A stretch of DNA of 64,000 nucleotides, from positions 1,060,501-1,124,500 of the forward strand of contig NZ_CP028415.1 of the NCBI RefSeq assembly GCF_000722765.2, given 5' to 3'. This document shows, piece by piece, positions 38,933-49,731 of the stretch. How positions within the stretch are numbered: position 1 is the stretch's first letter; each line of letters begins with the position of its first letter. The translations under genes were made by a program, and so were the position numbers. Under the pieces are notes generated by a model. The model did not search any database, was not told the origin of the DNA, and was given only the letters and a program-made list of their open reading frames with translations. Origin of the DNA: Streptococcus mitis. Its GTDB lineage: Bacteria > Bacillota > Bacilli > Lactobacillales > Streptococcaceae.

Positions 38933-41900
38933 TTAAATTGCTTCTGTGACAAAACTACGGCTTTCCAATACTTTGAGCATGGCGTTAGCTGTATCTATGG
39001 CTGTGAATAGGGGCACCCCGTGTTCAATAGCTGAACGGCGAATCTGCTCACCATCTTCGTCTGCAGTTCGTTTTGTTCCAACTGTGTTAATGATAGCTTG
39101 AATTCTTCCTTTACGAACAAAACTTGGGATATCTTTATTGTCATCACCAATCTTACCAACAGGTTGGGCTTGCAATCCATGACTGGCAAAGAAGGCTGCT
39201 GTCCCTTCTGTCGCGAGGATTCCATAGCCAATATTGTGGAAACGACGAGCCAAATCTAGAGCTTCTTCTTTGGCATCATCTGCGATAGTAAATACAACGT
39301 TACCAAAAGTTGGCAAGTGTAAGTAAGAAGCTTCAAAGGCCTTATAGAGTGCTTTTTCCAAAGTCGTATCAGAACCCATAACTTCCCCTGTTGACTTCAT
39401 TTCAGGACCGAGCAAGCTGTCTACCTTAGCTAGTTTTGTGAAGGAGAAGACAGGTGCCTTGATATGAACGCGAGTACTTTCAGGGTAAAGTCCATCTTGG
39501 TAACCAAGTTCTTCAAGGTTTTGACCAAGAATAAGCTTGGTTGCTACCTGAGCCATAGGGATATTGGTTACCTTAGAAAGGAATGGCACCGTACGGCTAG
39601 CACGTGGATTGACCTCAATAACGTAGACTTTTTCATCCTTGATAACAAACTGGATGTTCATCATTCCAAGGCAGTTAAGACCAATTGCTAGGCGTTTAGT
39701 ATAGTCTGCGATTGTTTCTTGCACCTTTTGCGACAAGGTTTGTGGTGGGTAAACGGCCATTGAGTCACCTGAGTGAACACCAGCTCGTTCGATATGCTCC
39801 ATAATACCAGGGATGAGGACATTTTCTCCGTCTGAAATAGCATCAACTTCGCACTCTTGCCCAACGATGTAAGAGTCAACAAGAACTGGGTGGTCTGGAC
39901 TAGCCTTAACAGCAGTTCGCATGTAAGAACGAAGGTCTTCTTCGTTTTCAACGATTTCCATAGCACGACCACCCAAGACATAAGATGGGCGAACGAGGAC
40001 TGGGAAGCCAATCTTGCGAGCTGCAAGCACTGCTTCTTCTTCATTGGTAGCCGTTTGTCCTGGTGGCTGTGGAATATCCAAATCTTTAAGAGCTTGCTCG
40101 AAGAGGTCGCGGTCTTCGGCACGGTCTAGGTCAGCAACCTGTGTACCAAGGATGGTAACACCCGCTTTTGCCAATGGCTCCGCAAGGTTGATGGCTGTTT
40201 GACCACCAAACTGAACGATAACCCCTTTTGGTTGCTCCAAGTCAATGACGTTCATAACATCTTCGAATGTCAATGGCTCAAAGTAAAGCTTATCTGATAC
40301 AGAGAAGTCTGTAGAAACGGTCTCTGGGTTTGAGTTCATGATGATGGCTTCGTAGCCAGCACCCTGGATAGCCTTAACCGAGTGAACAGTTGCGTAGTCA
40401 AACTCAACGCCCTGACCGATACGGATTGGACCTGAACCTAGTACAAGTACAGATTCCTTATCAGACTTGATAGACTCATTTTCCCAACCATAGGTTGAAT
40501 AGAAATATGGTGTTTCAGAGTCAAACTCCGCCGCACAAGTATCGACCATCTTGTAGACTGGGACAATCTTGTTTTCCAAACGAAGCTGGCGAACTTGGTC
40601 TGCAGTCGTTTCCCAAAGTTCAGCAATCTTACGGTCTGAAAATCCATTCAATTTTGCAGTTTTCAAAACTTCTAGATCTTGTGGATGGGCACCTAATTCT
40701 TGCTCAATTTCAAAGATGTGTAGGAGTTTATCAAGATAGAAGATATCAATCTTGGTCAATTCAGCTATCTCTTCAGGTGTATAACCACGACGAATAGCTT
40801 CTGATACATAGAAGAGACGGTCGTCTTGGGCTTTCACAACCTTTTCAATCAAGGCATCATCAGAAACTGCTGAAAGTTCAGGCATTTCATTGTGATGCAC
40901 CCCAATTTCAAGGGAGCGACAAGCCTTAAGAAGAGATTCTTCAATGTTACGACCGATTGCCATGACTTCTCCAGTGGCCTTCATCTGAGTACCAAGACGG
41001 CGTTCACCTTTTTCAAACTTGTCAAATGGGAAACGAGGAATCTTGGCAACCACGTAGTCAAGGGCAGGCTCAAACATGGCATAGGTTGAACCCGTAACGG
41101 GGTTAATAACCTCATCCAAGGTCAAACCTACTGCAATCTTAGCAGCCAACTTAGCAATTGGGTAACCTGTCGCCTTAGAAGCAAGTGCTGACGAACGTGA
41201 TACACGAGGGTTTACTTCGATGACATAATACTTGAAACTGTGTGGATCAAGGGCCAGCTGAACATTACATCCCCCTTCAATCTTGAGGGCACGAATAATG
41301 CTCAAGCTTGCGTCACGAAGCATTTGGTTTTCATAGTCTGACATGGTTTGCGCAGGGGCAAATACGATGGAATCCCCTGTGTGAATCCCAACTGGGTCAA
41401 AGTTTTCCATGTTACAAACAACCAAAGCATTGTCAGCTGAGTCACGCATCACTTCGTATTCTATTTCCTTGAAACCTGCAATTGAACGCTCAATCAAACA
41501 TTGGGTAACAGGTGACAACTTCAGACCATTTTCAGCGATCTCGCGCAATTCTTCCTCGTTGGCACACATACCACCACCAGTACCACCAAGAGTAAAGGCT
41601 GGACGGACGATGACTGGGTATCCAATTGTCACCGCAAAGGCAACTGCTTCTTCTACTGTGTTAACAATTTCAGATTCTGGAATGGGTTGGTTGAGCTCTT
41701 CCATCAATTGTTTAAAGAGGTCACGGTCCTCCGCTTGGTCGATGGCAGATAATTTGGTACCCAGAAGTTCAACACCAAGCTCATCAAGGATACCATTTTT
41801 AGATAATTCCATGGCCATGTTGAGACCTGTCTGACCACCGAGTGTTGGTAGCAAGGCATCTGGACGCTCCTTACGAAGAATACGTGTCACAAACTCAAGT

Positions 41901-42109
41901 GTAATTGGTTCAATATAAACCTTATCAGCAATTTCCTTGTCCGTCATGATAGTTGCAGGATTTGAGTTAACCAAGACAACCTCATAACCTTCCTCTTTCA
42001 AAGACAAGCAAGCCTGGGTCCCAGCGTAGTCAAACTCAGCAGCCTGACCAATAATAATCGGACCAGAACCAATCACCATAATTTTTTGAATATCAGTACG
42101 TTTAGGCAT
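38933..42109 (-). CDS. carB: Carbamoyl phosphate synthase large subunit
   Basis: CarB makes carbamoyl phosphate from bicarbonate, ATP and ammonia supplied by CarA, for pyrimidines and arginine. The 1058 residues comprise two homologous ATP-grasp halves, with [19 protein letters not shown] (about 12) and [18 protein letters not shown] (about 555), and [18 protein letters not shown] and [15 protein letters not shown] as the repeated metal loops. A C-terminal MGS-like domain (about 930-1058) is the allosteric site for UMP or PRPP. Last gene of pyrR-pyrB-carA-carB; a 200-base structured spacer separates it from carA. Confidence 0.98.
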   Translation of the reverse strand: MPKRTDIQKIMVIGSGPIIIGQAAEFDYAGTQACLSLKEEGYEVVLVNSNPATIMTDKEIADKVYIEPITLEFVTRILRKERPDALLPTLGGQTGLNMAMELSKNGILDELGVELLGTKLSAIDQAEDRDLFKQLMEELNQPIPESEIVNTVEEAVAFAVTIGYPVIVRPAFTLGGTGGGMCANEEELREIAENGLKLSPVTQCLIERSIAGFKEIEYEVMRDSADNALVVCNMENFDPVGIHTGDSIVFAPAQTMSDYENQMLRDASLSIIRALKIEGGCNVQLALDPHSFKYYVIEVNPRVSRSSALASKATGYPIAKLAAKIAVGLTLDEVINPVTGSTYAMFEPALDYVVAKIPRFPFDKFEKGERRLGTQMKATGEVMAIGRNIEESLLKACRSLEIGVHHNEMPELSAVSDDALIEKVVKAQDDRLFYVSEAIRRGYTPEEIAELTKIDIFYLDKLLHIFEIEQELGAHPQDLEVLKTAKLNGFSDRKIAELWETTADQVRQLRLENKIVPVYKMVDTCAAEFDSETPYFYSTYGWENESIKSDKESVLVLGSGPIRIGQGVEFDYATVHSVKAIQGAGYEAIIMNSNPETVSTDFSVSDKLYFEPLTFEDVMNVIDLEQPKGVIVQFGGQTAINLAEPLAKAGVTILGTQVADLDRAEDRDLFEQALKDLDIPQPPGQTATNEEEAVLAARKIGFPVLVRPSYVLGGRAMEIVENEEDLRSYMRTAVKASPDHPVLVDSYIVGQECEVDAISDGENVLIPGIMEHIERAGVHSGDSMAVYPPQTLSQKVQETIADYTKRLAIGLNCLGMMNIQFVIKDEKVYVIEVNPRASRTVPFLSKVTNIPMAQVATKLILGQNLEELGYQDGLYPESTRVHIKAPVFSFTKLAKVDSLLGPEMKSTGEVMGSDTTLEKALYKAFEASYLHLPTFGNVVFTIADDAKEEALDLARRFHNIGYGILATEGTAAFFASHGLQAQPVGKIGDDNKDIPSFVRKGRIQAIINTVGTKRTADEDGEQIRRSAIEHGVPLFTAIDTANAMLKVLESRSFVTEAI

Positions 42110-42122
42110 AGTTTATGATACA

Positions 42123-42309
42123 AAGCCCGTAAAGAACACAGTGAAAATAGGAAACTCGGTGCAGACGCCTTCAGCGTCAAGACGATGTTTATCTTTTTCA
42201 CACAGTTCTTAGGGCTTGTTCACTTCCGCGAACAATGTATCTTCTCCTTTCTATTCGGCAACTCTCAGGTTGCCATTAAATAAATTCTCCGACGAGCTTT
42301 TACTCGTTC
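42123..42309 (-). other. Hairpin-rich spacer between carA and carB
   Basis: The region holds an imperfect long stem (AAGCCC and AAGAAC near 42123-42137 with GTTCTT and GGGCTT near 42204-42217), an inner GACGC/GCGTC hairpin (42164-42178), GTTC/GAAC (42218-42233), GGCAAC/GTTGCC (42257-42274) and GACGAG/CTCGTT (42291-42309). No T run follows any of them. Probably RNA structure that sets carB level or stability; no known family recognised. Confidence 0.55.
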
Positions 42310-43389
42310 TTAGTTTGATTGTTTAAAAGCTTCCATCATCTCGATAAACTCGTCAAATAGGTAGCTGGCGTCGTGTGGACCAGGGGCTGCGTCTGGGTGG
42401 TATTGAACAGAGAAAGCAGGTTGGTATCTGTGACGCACACCTTCAACTGACTTGTCATTGATTTCTTCGTGGGTGATGATCAAGTGCTCTGGCAAATCCT
42501 CACGGCTAACTGCATAACCATGGTTTTGACTTGTAAAATCCACACGTCCTGTAGCAATTTCGCGTACCGCATGGTTGAATCCACGGTGTCCAAATTTCAT
42601 CTTATAGGTCTTAGCACCATTTGCCATTGCAAAGAGTTGATGCCCCATACAAATACCAAAGATTGGAATTTTTCCTTGCACACCACGAATCATATCTAGT
42701 GCAGCCGGAACATCTTCTGGATTCCCAGGACCATTTGACAACATCACTCCGTCAGGATTGAGATGAAGAATTTCTTCAGCCGTTGTCGAATAAGGAACAA
42801 CTGTCACGTTACAGTTGCGTTTAGAAAGTTCACGTAGAATTGAGTGCTTGAGACCAAAATCCACTAGCACTACACTCAAACCAACTCCTGGAGCTGGATA
42901 GGAAGTTTTAGTAGAAACCTGCTTGATATTATCTGTCGGCAAAACTGTTGCTTGGAGCTGGTCCGTCACATGGTCCATGCTGTCCCCAACATGGGTCAAG
43001 GTTGCACGCATGGTACCATGCTTACGGATAATCTTGGTAAGAGCACGTGTATCAATTCCTGAAATACCTGGAATTTTCTTGGCTTTCAAAAATTCATCCA
43101 GCGTCATTTGGTTGCGCCAGTTGCTAGCTCTACGTGCTTCTTCGAAAACAACGACTCCCTTACAAGTTGGAATAATGGATTCGTAATCATCACGGTTAAT
43201 TCCATAATTTCCTACCAAAGGATAAGTAAAGGTCAAGATTTGTCCATTATAAGACTGGTCTGTAATGGATTCTTGGTAGCCGGTCATGCCTGTATTAAAG
43301 ACGATTTCGCCTGTTACATCAATATCTGCTCCGAAGGCCTTGCCTTCAAAAACTGTTCCATCTTCTAATAATAGAAGTCTTTTTGTCAT
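42310..43389 (-). CDS. carA: Carbamoyl phosphate synthase small subunit
   Basis: CarA hydrolyses glutamine and channels ammonia to CarB. The 359-residue protein has an N-terminal CPSase-small domain ([31 protein letters not shown]) and a class I glutamine amidotransferase domain with the nucleophile in [11 protein letters not shown] and the His/Glu region in [15 protein letters not shown]. It is 49 bases after pyrB; that gap contains the hairpin GACGC/GCGTC (43406-43421). Confidence 0.97.
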   Translation of the reverse strand: MTKRLLLLEDGTVFEGKAFGADIDVTGEIVFNTGMTGYQESITDQSYNGQILTFTYPLVGNYGINRDDYESIIPTCKGVVVFEEARRASNWRNQMTLDEFLKAKKIPGISGIDTRALTKIIRKHGTMRATLTHVGDSMDHVTDQLQATVLPTDNIKQVSTKTSYPAPGVGLSVVLVDFGLKHSILRELSKRNCNVTVVPYSTTAEEILHLNPDGVMLSNGPGNPEDVPAALDMIRGVQGKIPIFGICMGHQLFAMANGAKTYKMKFGHRGFNHAVREIATGRVDFTSQNHGYAVSREDLPEHLIITHEEINDKSVEGVRHRYQPAFSVQYHPDAAPGPHDASYLFDEFIEMMEAFKQSN

Positions 43390-43438
43390 ATTTTCACCTC
43401 TCGTGGACGCTCACTGGCGTCTTTTAACGTCTTGTGTT

Positions 43439-44362
43439 TTAGTTGGCGTTTCTACTCGCCAATACGGATTCTAAGATTGCCATTCGAACAAAGACACCAT
43501 TGGTCATTTGTTGGACAATCCGTGATTTTGGTGCTTCAACCAAGTGATCTGCAATTTCTACATCACGATTGACTGGAGCTGGGTGCATAAGGATTGCTGT
43601 TTCTTTCAAACGATCGTAACGTTCTTGAGTCAAGCCATGTTGGGCATGGTAGTCTTCTTTTGAAAACACTGCACCACTATCATGGCGTTCATGTTGCACA
43701 CGGAGAAACATCATGACATCCACCTGATCAATTATTTCATCAATGGTTACAAACTGTCCATAATCTGCAAACTCTTGACTTCTCCATTCCTCAGGTCCAG
43801 CAAAGTAAAGTTCAGCTCCCAAGCGTTTCAAAATCTGCATATTGGATTTGGCAACGCGTGAGTGGTCCAAGTCACCTGCAATAGCAACCTTAAGCCCCTC
43901 AAAGTGGCCAAATTCCTCATAAATGGTCATCAAATCAAGCAAGCTCTGGCTAGGGTGTTGGCCCGAACCATCTCCACCATTGATGATGGAAGTCGTAATC
44001 GTGGGACTAGCAATTAACTCTCTGTAGTAGTCAACCTCTGGGTGGCGAATCACACAGACATCCACTCCTAAAGCAGACAGAGTCAGGATGGTATCATAAA
44101 GTGTCTCACCCTTGTTAACCGAACTAGTTTTCACATCAAAGTCAAGTCGTTCCAGCCCCAGTTTAATCTCTGCCACTTCAAAGGACTTATGCGTCCGTGT
44201 AGAATCCTCAAAGAAAAGATTGGAAACAATCGGATGGTCTTCATAAGGAAGTTGGGCTCCATTTTTAAACTCAATTCCTCGCTTGATCAATTTCATCACT
44301 TGATCGACAGTGAGGTCTTCCATGGACACCACATGGTTCAATGCTTGTTGATTTTCTGACAT
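43439..44362 (-). CDS. pyrB: Aspartate carbamoyltransferase
   Basis: PyrB joins carbamoyl phosphate and aspartate, the committed pyrimidine step. The 307-residue catalytic chain has [13 protein letters not shown] (carbamoyl phosphate site, about 50-62), [16 protein letters not shown] (about 130) and [12 protein letters not shown] (about 263). No regulatory-subunit gene is present, as usual in Firmicutes. Follows pyrR by 18 bases. Confidence 0.97.
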   Translation of the reverse strand: MSENQQALNHVVSMEDLTVDQVMKLIKRGIEFKNGAQLPYEDHPIVSNLFFEDSTRTHKSFEVAEIKLGLERLDFDVKTSSVNKGETLYDTILTLSALGVDVCVIRHPEVDYYRELIASPTITTSIINGGDGSGQHPSQSLLDLMTIYEEFGHFEGLKVAIAGDLDHSRVAKSNMQILKRLGAELYFAGPEEWRSQEFADYGQFVTIDEIIDQVDVMMFLRVQHERHDSGAVFSKEDYHAQHGLTQERYDRLKETAILMHPAPVNRDVEIADHLVEAPKSRIVQQMTNGVFVRMAILESVLASRNAN

Positions 44363-44380
44363 GGCTACTCCTTTAGCTTT

Positions 44381-44945
<565 letters not shown>

Positions 44946-45015
44946 GAAATGTATAGCTAAGCGAGCCCTACTACAAATAGTATAGACTTCACCCTTCTAC
45001 TTTATCACGCTCCTT

Positions 45016-45036
45016 GCCTGCCTCACGGGACAGGTT
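45016..45036 (-). promoter_or_regulatory. PyrR-binding RNA element in the pyr leader
   Basis: The minus strand reads CCTGTCCCGTGAGGCAGGC: the conserved loop TCCCGTGAGG sits on a CCTG/CAGG stem, matching the PyrR anti-antiterminator consensus. It is about 70 bases upstream of the attenuator. Confidence 0.85.
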
Positions 45037-45060
45037 TAAAGGAATATTTAGTTATCAAAT

Positions 45061-45089
45061 ACTATAGCACAAAGCACGCTTAAAATCAA
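45061..45089 (-). promoter_or_regulatory. Promoter of the pyrR-pyrB-carAB operon
   Basis: Minus strand TTGATT (45084-45089), 17 bases, extended -10 TGC-TATAGT (45061-45066). Confidence 0.75.
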
Positions 45090-45112
45090 GCAAAAACTTT
45101 CAATGTAGCATC

Positions 45113-45742
45113 TTACAAATTGCTAAAATCATATAACTGTGGGTACTGGTCACACTCTGGATTTTTAGGATGACAAATAGCTCTTCCAAAATAAATCATA
45201 GCCTGATGGGCAGCTAACCACTGCTCCGGTGGCAAGATATCCATGACCCGCTTTTCCACCTCAAGAGGTGTCGCTGATTTTTTGACAATATCGTGGTGTT
45301 TACAAATACGCTCCACATGAGTGTCTACTGCAAAGGCTGGAATTCCAAAGCCCACACTCATAACAACATTGGCTGTCTTGCGACCAACACCTGCCAAACT
45401 CTCCAATTCCTCACGTGTTTGAGGAACTTGTCCATCAAAATCATCTAGTAACTGTTGGGCACATTTTTTAAGGAATTTAGCCTTATTCCGATACAGTCCC
45501 AGGCGAGAAATGTGTGAGGCAATCTCACCCTCTGTCGCAACAGACATGGCTTGTGGCGTTGGAAAGGCAGCAAAGAGACCTGGTGTGGCCTTATTTACCG
45601 CTGCATCCGTCGTCTGCGCTGACAACATGACCGCAACCAAGAGTTCAAAATGATTGGTGAAATCAAGACTGGGCTTGGCATCTGGAAAAAGAGCAATGAT
45701 TTCTTCTAGCACCTTTCGTGCTCGTTTTTTTGACAAGACCAT
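45113..45742 (-). CDS. nth: Endonuclease III with an incomplete Fe-S motif
   Basis: Nth removes oxidised pyrimidines and nicks the abasic site. The 209-residue protein has the helix-hairpin-helix LAGVGRKTANVVMSVGFG with the catalytic lysine (K of GRKTAN) and the catalytic aspartate in VDTHVERICK. The C-terminal cluster motif should be C-x6-C-x2-C-x5-C, but it reads C-HPKNPE-C-DQ-Y-PQLYD-F, so the third and fourth ligands are Tyr and Phe. Start shares a base with the stop of the yceD-like gene. Confidence 0.93.
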   Translation of the reverse strand: MVLSKKRARKVLEEIIALFPDAKPSLDFTNHFELLVAVMLSAQTTDAAVNKATPGLFAAFPTPQAMSVATEGEIASHISRLGLYRNKAKFLKKCAQQLLDDFDGQVPQTREELESLAGVGRKTANVVMSVGFGIPAFAVDTHVERICKHHDIVKKSATPLEVEKRVMDILPPEQWLAAHQAMIYFGRAICHPKNPECDQYPQLYDFSNL

Positions 45743-46284
45743 TATTTGTCTCCATCAAATAGTCCTTGTAAGCCAGCAAAAGGACTGTTTACTTCTTTCT
45801 TAACTGCTTGTTGAGCTTGGTATTCTTCCTCTGTCATGATTTGCCAGTCATTTCCTGAAACAAATCCTTGACCAGCTTCTTCTTCAGCCGTCAAAACCTT
45901 GATAGGAATGTTCAGCAGGATATTGTCTGATACGCTCTCAGCAAGGTCTAGTTCTCCATTTTCGATAGGCAAGACCAAATCATCGTCTAAAACTTCTTGA
46001 TCTAGCTGGTTGGTTGCGCCTTCCATGAAAACTTCCGTTACTGGATAAGATTCAGCCAACTCAACTGGCTCCATACTACGACTGGAAGCAAGGACAATGG
46101 TATAAGACAACTGATAATCTAAGAAATACATACGGTCTTCGTACTGTACTTTTCCAACTGCAAGGATATCTTTTACATCTAAAATTTCTTGATTACGTGC
46201 ACGCAGGTCTGCGGCTAGGTCTAAGGTTTGTTCAAAATGCAAGCCTTCAGACTGCTTACGAATTTCTTGAATATTTAATTTCAT
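45742..46284 (-). CDS. yceD: YceD family (DUF177) protein
   Basis: The 180-residue acidic protein follows the DUF177/YceD pattern: an N-terminal beta-rich part (DLRARNQEILDVKDILAVGKV), a central DYQLSYTIVLASSRSMEPVELAESYPVTEVF, then ILLNIPIKVLTAEEE. Family members are tied to 23S rRNA or ribosomal L32 production; in many bacteria rpmF follows, here nth does. Own promoter with extended -10 TGG-TATAAT at 46313-46318. Confidence 0.85.
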   Translation of the reverse strand: MKLNIQEIRKQSEGLHFEQTLDLAADLRARNQEILDVKDILAVGKVQYEDRMYFLDYQLSYTIVLASSRSMEPVELAESYPVTEVFMEGATNQLDQEVLDDDLVLPIENGELDLAESVSDNILLNIPIKVLTAEEEAGQGFVSGNDWQIMTEEEYQAQQAVKKEVNSPFAGLQGLFDGDK

Positions 46285-46312
46285 ACTTCCTCCATAAAGA
46301 TTTACTCTCTTG

Positions 46313-46318
46313 ATTATA
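46313..46318 (-). promoter_or_regulatory. Extended -10 promoter of yceD-nth
   Basis: Minus strand TGG-TATAAT about 30 bases before the yceD start, whose ribosome site is TGGAGGAAG. Confidence 0.6.
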
Positions 46319-46405
46319 CCATGAAAAGGCTACAAATCAGCACAGCAAACTTTATAATTAAATTTCGATTTTTAACATATTTACTACGACATTTTTATTT
46401 TTTAG

Positions 46406-46414
46406 TGCTATACT
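46406..46414 (+). promoter_or_regulatory. Extended -10 promoter of the small 46452 gene
   Basis: TGC-TATACT at 46406-46414, 37 bases before ATG 46452; an exact AAGGAGG ribosome site precedes that ATG. Confidence 0.6.
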
Positions 46415-46451
46415 ATAGGCAAGAATACATCAGAGCAAGGAGGATGCTCAT

Positions 46452-46781
46452 ATGGAAGACAAAGAACTCATTACTAATGCAACCCAACTCCTATCCGAGT
46501 TAAATAAAAGTTTCCAAAGCTGCAAACAGGGTAGGGCAGATGATATTCGATTACAAGAACTGCTAAATGCTACTCTGCAAGAACTCCAAAAAGCGGAAAA
46601 GTTGAACAACAGTATTTTAATCGACCTTGAAAAATTTTACTAACGTACCAGTCTTCTGATAGGTCTCGGGAGCCTAAAACTGAACGATCAAGCTCGTACT
46701 GCTTGGCGAAACTATGATAAATTCCATTACGAGCATGTCAAACACGTACTAACTCTTTATGGACCTGTTTTTGGATTTTAG
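46452..46781 (+). pseudogene. Small helical protein gene interrupted by a stop codon (bacteriocin-immunity-like)
   Basis: ATG 46452 has an exact AAGGAGG ribosome site and opens a 63-codon frame (MEDKELITNATQLLSELNKS ... LEKFY) ending TAA at 46641-46643. The same frame then stays open for 45 more codons to TAG 46781, encoding TSLLIGLGSLKLNDQARTAW and ending LTLYGPVFGF, which reads as natural coding sequence. The likely ancestral product is about 109 residues, helical, and similar in size and ending to enterocin-A-type immunity proteins; that assignment is a guess. The 63-residue product may still be made. The CAA or similar codon probably mutated to TAA. Confidence 0.6.
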
Positions 46782-46965
46782 AGATTAGAATTGTCAGTTT
46801 TCTGTTGACAAAATATCCTGAAAGGTATAGGATAGAGGTACTAATACTCGGAGGTAAGGGAGACATGAACAACTAATCTATCAAATAAATAACCTTTATT
46901 TAGTAGATCTTGTTTTTGTCTCTTTTGGTGTGCTCTTTTTGTACTAGATTTTCTAGTACTTTATC

Positions 46966-47001
46966 ATCTATGAAAATCAAAAAACTAGAAAGCTATGCTC
47001 C
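46966..47001. repeat. Degenerate BOX (boxC-like) fragment
   Basis: The stretch ATGAAAATCAAAAAACTAG and AAAGCTA resembles the boxC end of the intact BOX copies in this window, but no boxA partner is recognisable. Confidence 0.4.
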
Positions 47002-47080
47002 TCTTGGGTTGGGTTAGGCAACTCCAAGTTAGTTTGACGAGTTTTTCAACGAGGATAATAGAGTTTTGACAGTGACTTTG

Positions 47081-47112
47081 GGCTCTACTAGATAAAGTAG
47101 AGCTTTTTGTTA
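47081..47112 (+). terminator. Terminator in front of the ABC-F gene
   Basis: GCTCTACT and AGTAGAGC form an 8-base stem around AGATAA, then TTTTTG. It ends only about 35 bases before the start codon, so it should act as an attenuator. Confidence 0.8.
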
Positions 47113-47144
47113 TGCACTATTGACATTCTAGAAAGGGCAATCAT

Positions 47145-48671
47145 ATGATAAAAATCAATCACCTGACCATCACACAAAACAAAGATTTACGAGACCTTGT
47201 CTCAGACTTAAACATGACCATCCAAGACGGGGAAAAGGTAGCTATTATTGGCGAAGAAGGAAATGGCAAATCGACCTTGCTTAAAACTTTAATGGGGGAA
47301 GCTTTGCCTGATTTCACTATAAAGGGAGACATCCAGTCTGACCATCAGTCACTCGCTTACATTCCTCAAAAACTCCCCGAGGAGCTGAAAAAGAAAAGTC
47401 TACACGACTACTTCTTTTTGGATTTTGCTGATTTAGACTACAGTATCCTCTATCGTTTGGCTGAGGAATTGCATTTTGATAGCGATCGCTTTGCTAGTGA
47501 CCAAGATATCGAGAGCCTCTCGGGTGGCGAAGCTTTGAAAATTCAGCTTATCCATGAGTTAGCCAAACCCTTTGAGATTCTATTTTTAGATGAACCTTCA
47601 AATGACCTGGACCTTGAGACGGTTGATTGGCTAAAAGGTCAGATTCGCAAGATTCGGCAAACCGTTATTTTCATTTCTCATGATGAAGACTTTCTTTCTG
47701 AAACGGCAGACACTATTGTCCACTTGCGACTGGTCAAGCACCGTAAAGAAGCAGAAACACTAGTCGAGCATTTAGATTATGATCACTATAGTGAGCAGAG
47801 AAAGGCTAATTTTACCAAACAAAGCCAGCAAGCTGCTAACGACCAAAGAGCCTACAATAAAACCATGGAAAAACATCGACGAGTCAAGCAAAATGTAGAA
47901 ACTGCACTTCGGGCTACCAAAGATAGTACTGCCGGTCGCCTATTGGCTAAAAAGATGAAAACTGTTCTCTCTCAAGAAAAACGCTTTGAAAAGGAAGCTC
48001 AGTCCATGACCCAAAAGCCACTTGAAGAGGAACAAATCCAACTTTTCTTTTCAGATATCCAACCATTACCGACCTCTAAAGTCTTAATCCAACTGGAAAA
48101 AGAAAATTTGTCCATTGGAGAGCGCATTTTAGCTCAGAAGTTACAACTAACGGTCCGTGGCCAAGATAAAATCGGTATCATCGGGCCAAATGGTGCTGGA
48201 AAATCAACTCTGTTAGCCAAGTTGCAGCAACTGCTCAGCGACAAAAGAGAAATTTCGCTTGGTTTTATGCCACAAGATTACCACAAAAAACTGCAATTGG
48301 ATTTATCACCACTAGCTTATCTCAGCCAAACTGGACGAAAAGAGGAACTACAGAAAATCCAATCTCACTTAGCCAGTCTCAATTTTAGTTATCCAGAGAT
48401 GCAACATCAAATTCGCTCCTTATCTGGCGGGCAACAGGGTAAACTCCTGCTTTTGGATTTAGTCTTGCGCAAACCAAACTTTCTCCTGCTAGATGAACCC
48501 ACACGAAACTTTTCACCTACTTCTCAACCCGAAATTAGAAAACTCTTTGCAACCTATCCAGGCGGTATCATCACTGTTTCGCATGACCGTCGTTTCTTAA
48601 AAGAGGTCTGTACGACTATCTATCGCTTGACAGAACACGGTTTGGAGGTAGTTACCTTAGAAGATTTATAA
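47145..48671 (+). CDS. ABC-F family ATPase (ribosome-associated, possible antibiotic-protection type)
   Basis: The 508-residue protein has two ABC domains and no membrane segments: first Walker A GEEGNGKST (36-44), LSGGEALKIQL, FLDEPSNDLDL; second GPNGAGKST (about 350), LSGGQQGKLLLLDL and LLDEPTRNFSPTSQPEIR. A charged helical linker (about 205-300, FTKQSQQAANDQRAYNKTMEKHRR) is the P-site tRNA interaction motif of ABC-F proteins. Such proteins act on the ribosome, as translation factors or by displacing antibiotics. The second Walker B lacks the usual LDL after DEPT. The attenuated leader favours a drug-inducible role; this is inference. Confidence 0.88.
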   Translation: MIKINHLTITQNKDLRDLVSDLNMTIQDGEKVAIIGEEGNGKSTLLKTLMGEALPDFTIKGDIQSDHQSLAYIPQKLPEELKKKSLHDYFFLDFADLDYSILYRLAEELHFDSDRFASDQDIESLSGGEALKIQLIHELAKPFEILFLDEPSNDLDLETVDWLKGQIRKIRQTVIFISHDEDFLSETADTIVHLRLVKHRKEAETLVEHLDYDHYSEQRKANFTKQSQQAANDQRAYNKTMEKHRRVKQNVETALRATKDSTAGRLLAKKMKTVLSQEKRFEKEAQSMTQKPLEEEQIQLFFSDIQPLPTSKVLIQLEKENLSIGERILAQKLQLTVRGQDKIGIIGPNGAGKSTLLAKLQQLLSDKREISLGFMPQDYHKKLQLDLSPLAYLSQTGRKEELQKIQSHLASLNFSYPEMQHQIRSLSGGQQGKLLLLDLVLRKPNFLLLDEPTRNFSPTSQPEIRKLFATYPGGIITVSHDRRFLKEVCTTIYRLTEHGLEVVTLEDL

Positions 48672-48742
48672 ATTTGAAACATAGCAGATAGGTGGGGCAA
48701 AAACACAATTTTAGGAGAAGAGAAAGTAAATCTTCCCATAAT

Positions 48743-48793
48743 AAAACGCATAATATCAAGTTTTTTTGCACACCTGATATTATGCGTTTTTCA
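48743..48793 (+). terminator. Terminator after the ABC-F gene
   Basis: AAAACGCATAATATCA and TGATATTATGCGTTTT form a perfect 16-base stem around a 16-base loop, followed by T. It lies between convergent ABC-F and htpX. Confidence 0.9.
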
Positions 48794-48822
48794 GATTTTA
48801 AAGACTTTTCCCAGCCTTCATT

Positions 48823-49731
48823 TTACATATGTTTTAAACGTTCAATCCGTTCTGAAATAGGTGGGTGGGTATAAAAGAGTTTTTGGAACCCTCCACCTTT
48901 CTTAGGATCATTGATATAAAGCGCACTGCTGGCATCATCGACAGGACGACTCATCGGTTTACTATTATCCAACTTACGTAGGGCATTAATCATCCCTTGA
49001 GGATTGCGGGTCAACTCGACACTGGAAGCATCAGCTAGAAATTCCCTCTGACGAGAAATAGCTAGTTGCACTAAGGTTGCAGCGAGAGGTGCCAGCACAA
49101 TTGCAAGTAGGGAGACCACTAGCATAATGATTTCAAGACCATTTCCATCTCGGTCATCGTCACTTCGTCTGCGACCTGCGCCACCCCACCACATCATACG
49201 ACCTGCCATACTAGAAAGCATGGTGATAGCACTGGCCAGGGCAACGGCAATAGTTGAAATGCGGATATCGTAATTACGAATATGACTGACTTCATGTCCC
49301 ATAACAGCTTCTAGTTCTTCACGATTCATGATAGCTAGGAGACCTGAAGTCGCAGCAACCGCTGCGTTTTGAGGGTTAGAACCTGTCGCAAAGGCATTTA
49401 AGGCTGGATCATCAATGATGAAAACACGGGGCATAGGAATCTGAGCCACCATAGCCATATCTTCTACTACATGGTAGAGGTCTGGTGCCATTTGCTCATC
49501 CACCTCACGCGCTCCATTCATGGACATGACAATCTCTGTCGATTGAAAAATCATGGACAAGGCATAGATAAAGCCGATAATCAATGCGATAACCAAACCA
49601 CCAAGCCCAGAACGCATAAAGAGGTAACCAACCGCATAGCCAACAAGAGCTAAGAGTAGGAAAAATACCAGCAATAAAATCCACGTTTTTCGTTTATTGC
49701 TTGCAATTTGATCAAACAACATTTTAGTCAC
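48823..49731 (-). CDS. htpX: Membrane zinc metalloprotease HtpX
   Basis: HtpX degrades misfolded membrane proteins. The 302-residue protein has two N-terminal membrane helices, the zinc motif HEVSH (in [13 protein letters not shown], about residue 145), more hydrophobic segments near 180-220, and the third zinc ligand in [16 protein letters not shown]. It overlaps lemA by eight bases; this lemA-htpX pair is common in Gram-positive bacteria. Confidence 0.95.
   Translation of the reverse strand: MTKMLFDQIASNKRKTWILLLVFFLLLALVGYAVGYLFMRSGLGGLVIALIIGFIYALSMIFQSTEIVMSMNGAREVDEQMAPDLYHVVEDMAMVAQIPMPRVFIIDDPALNAFATGSNPQNAAVAATSGLLAIMNREELEAVMGHEVSHIRNYDIRISTIAVALASAITMLSSMAGRMMWWGGAGRRRSDDDRDGNGLEIIMLVVSLLAIVLAPLAATLVQLAISRQREFLADASSVELTRNPQGMINALRKLDNSKPMSRPVDDASSALYINDPKKGGGFQKLFYTHPPISERIERLKHM

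Larger units (their letters stand above)
46805..47115 (+). promoter_or_regulatory. Long attenuator-like leader of the ABC-F gene
   Basis: A promoter TTGACA (46805-46810), 17 bases, TAGGAT (46828-46833) lies 311 bases before the gene. It is followed by GGAGG and a three-codon frame ATG AAC AAC TAA (46865-46876), a hairpin GTACTAG/CTAGTAC (about 46937-46957), a BOX-like fragment, and the terminator at 47083-47107. A second possible promoter is TTGACA (47066-47071) with TAGATA (47089-47094). This layout resembles ribosome-mediated attenuation of ABC-F resistance genes. Confidence 0.55.
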
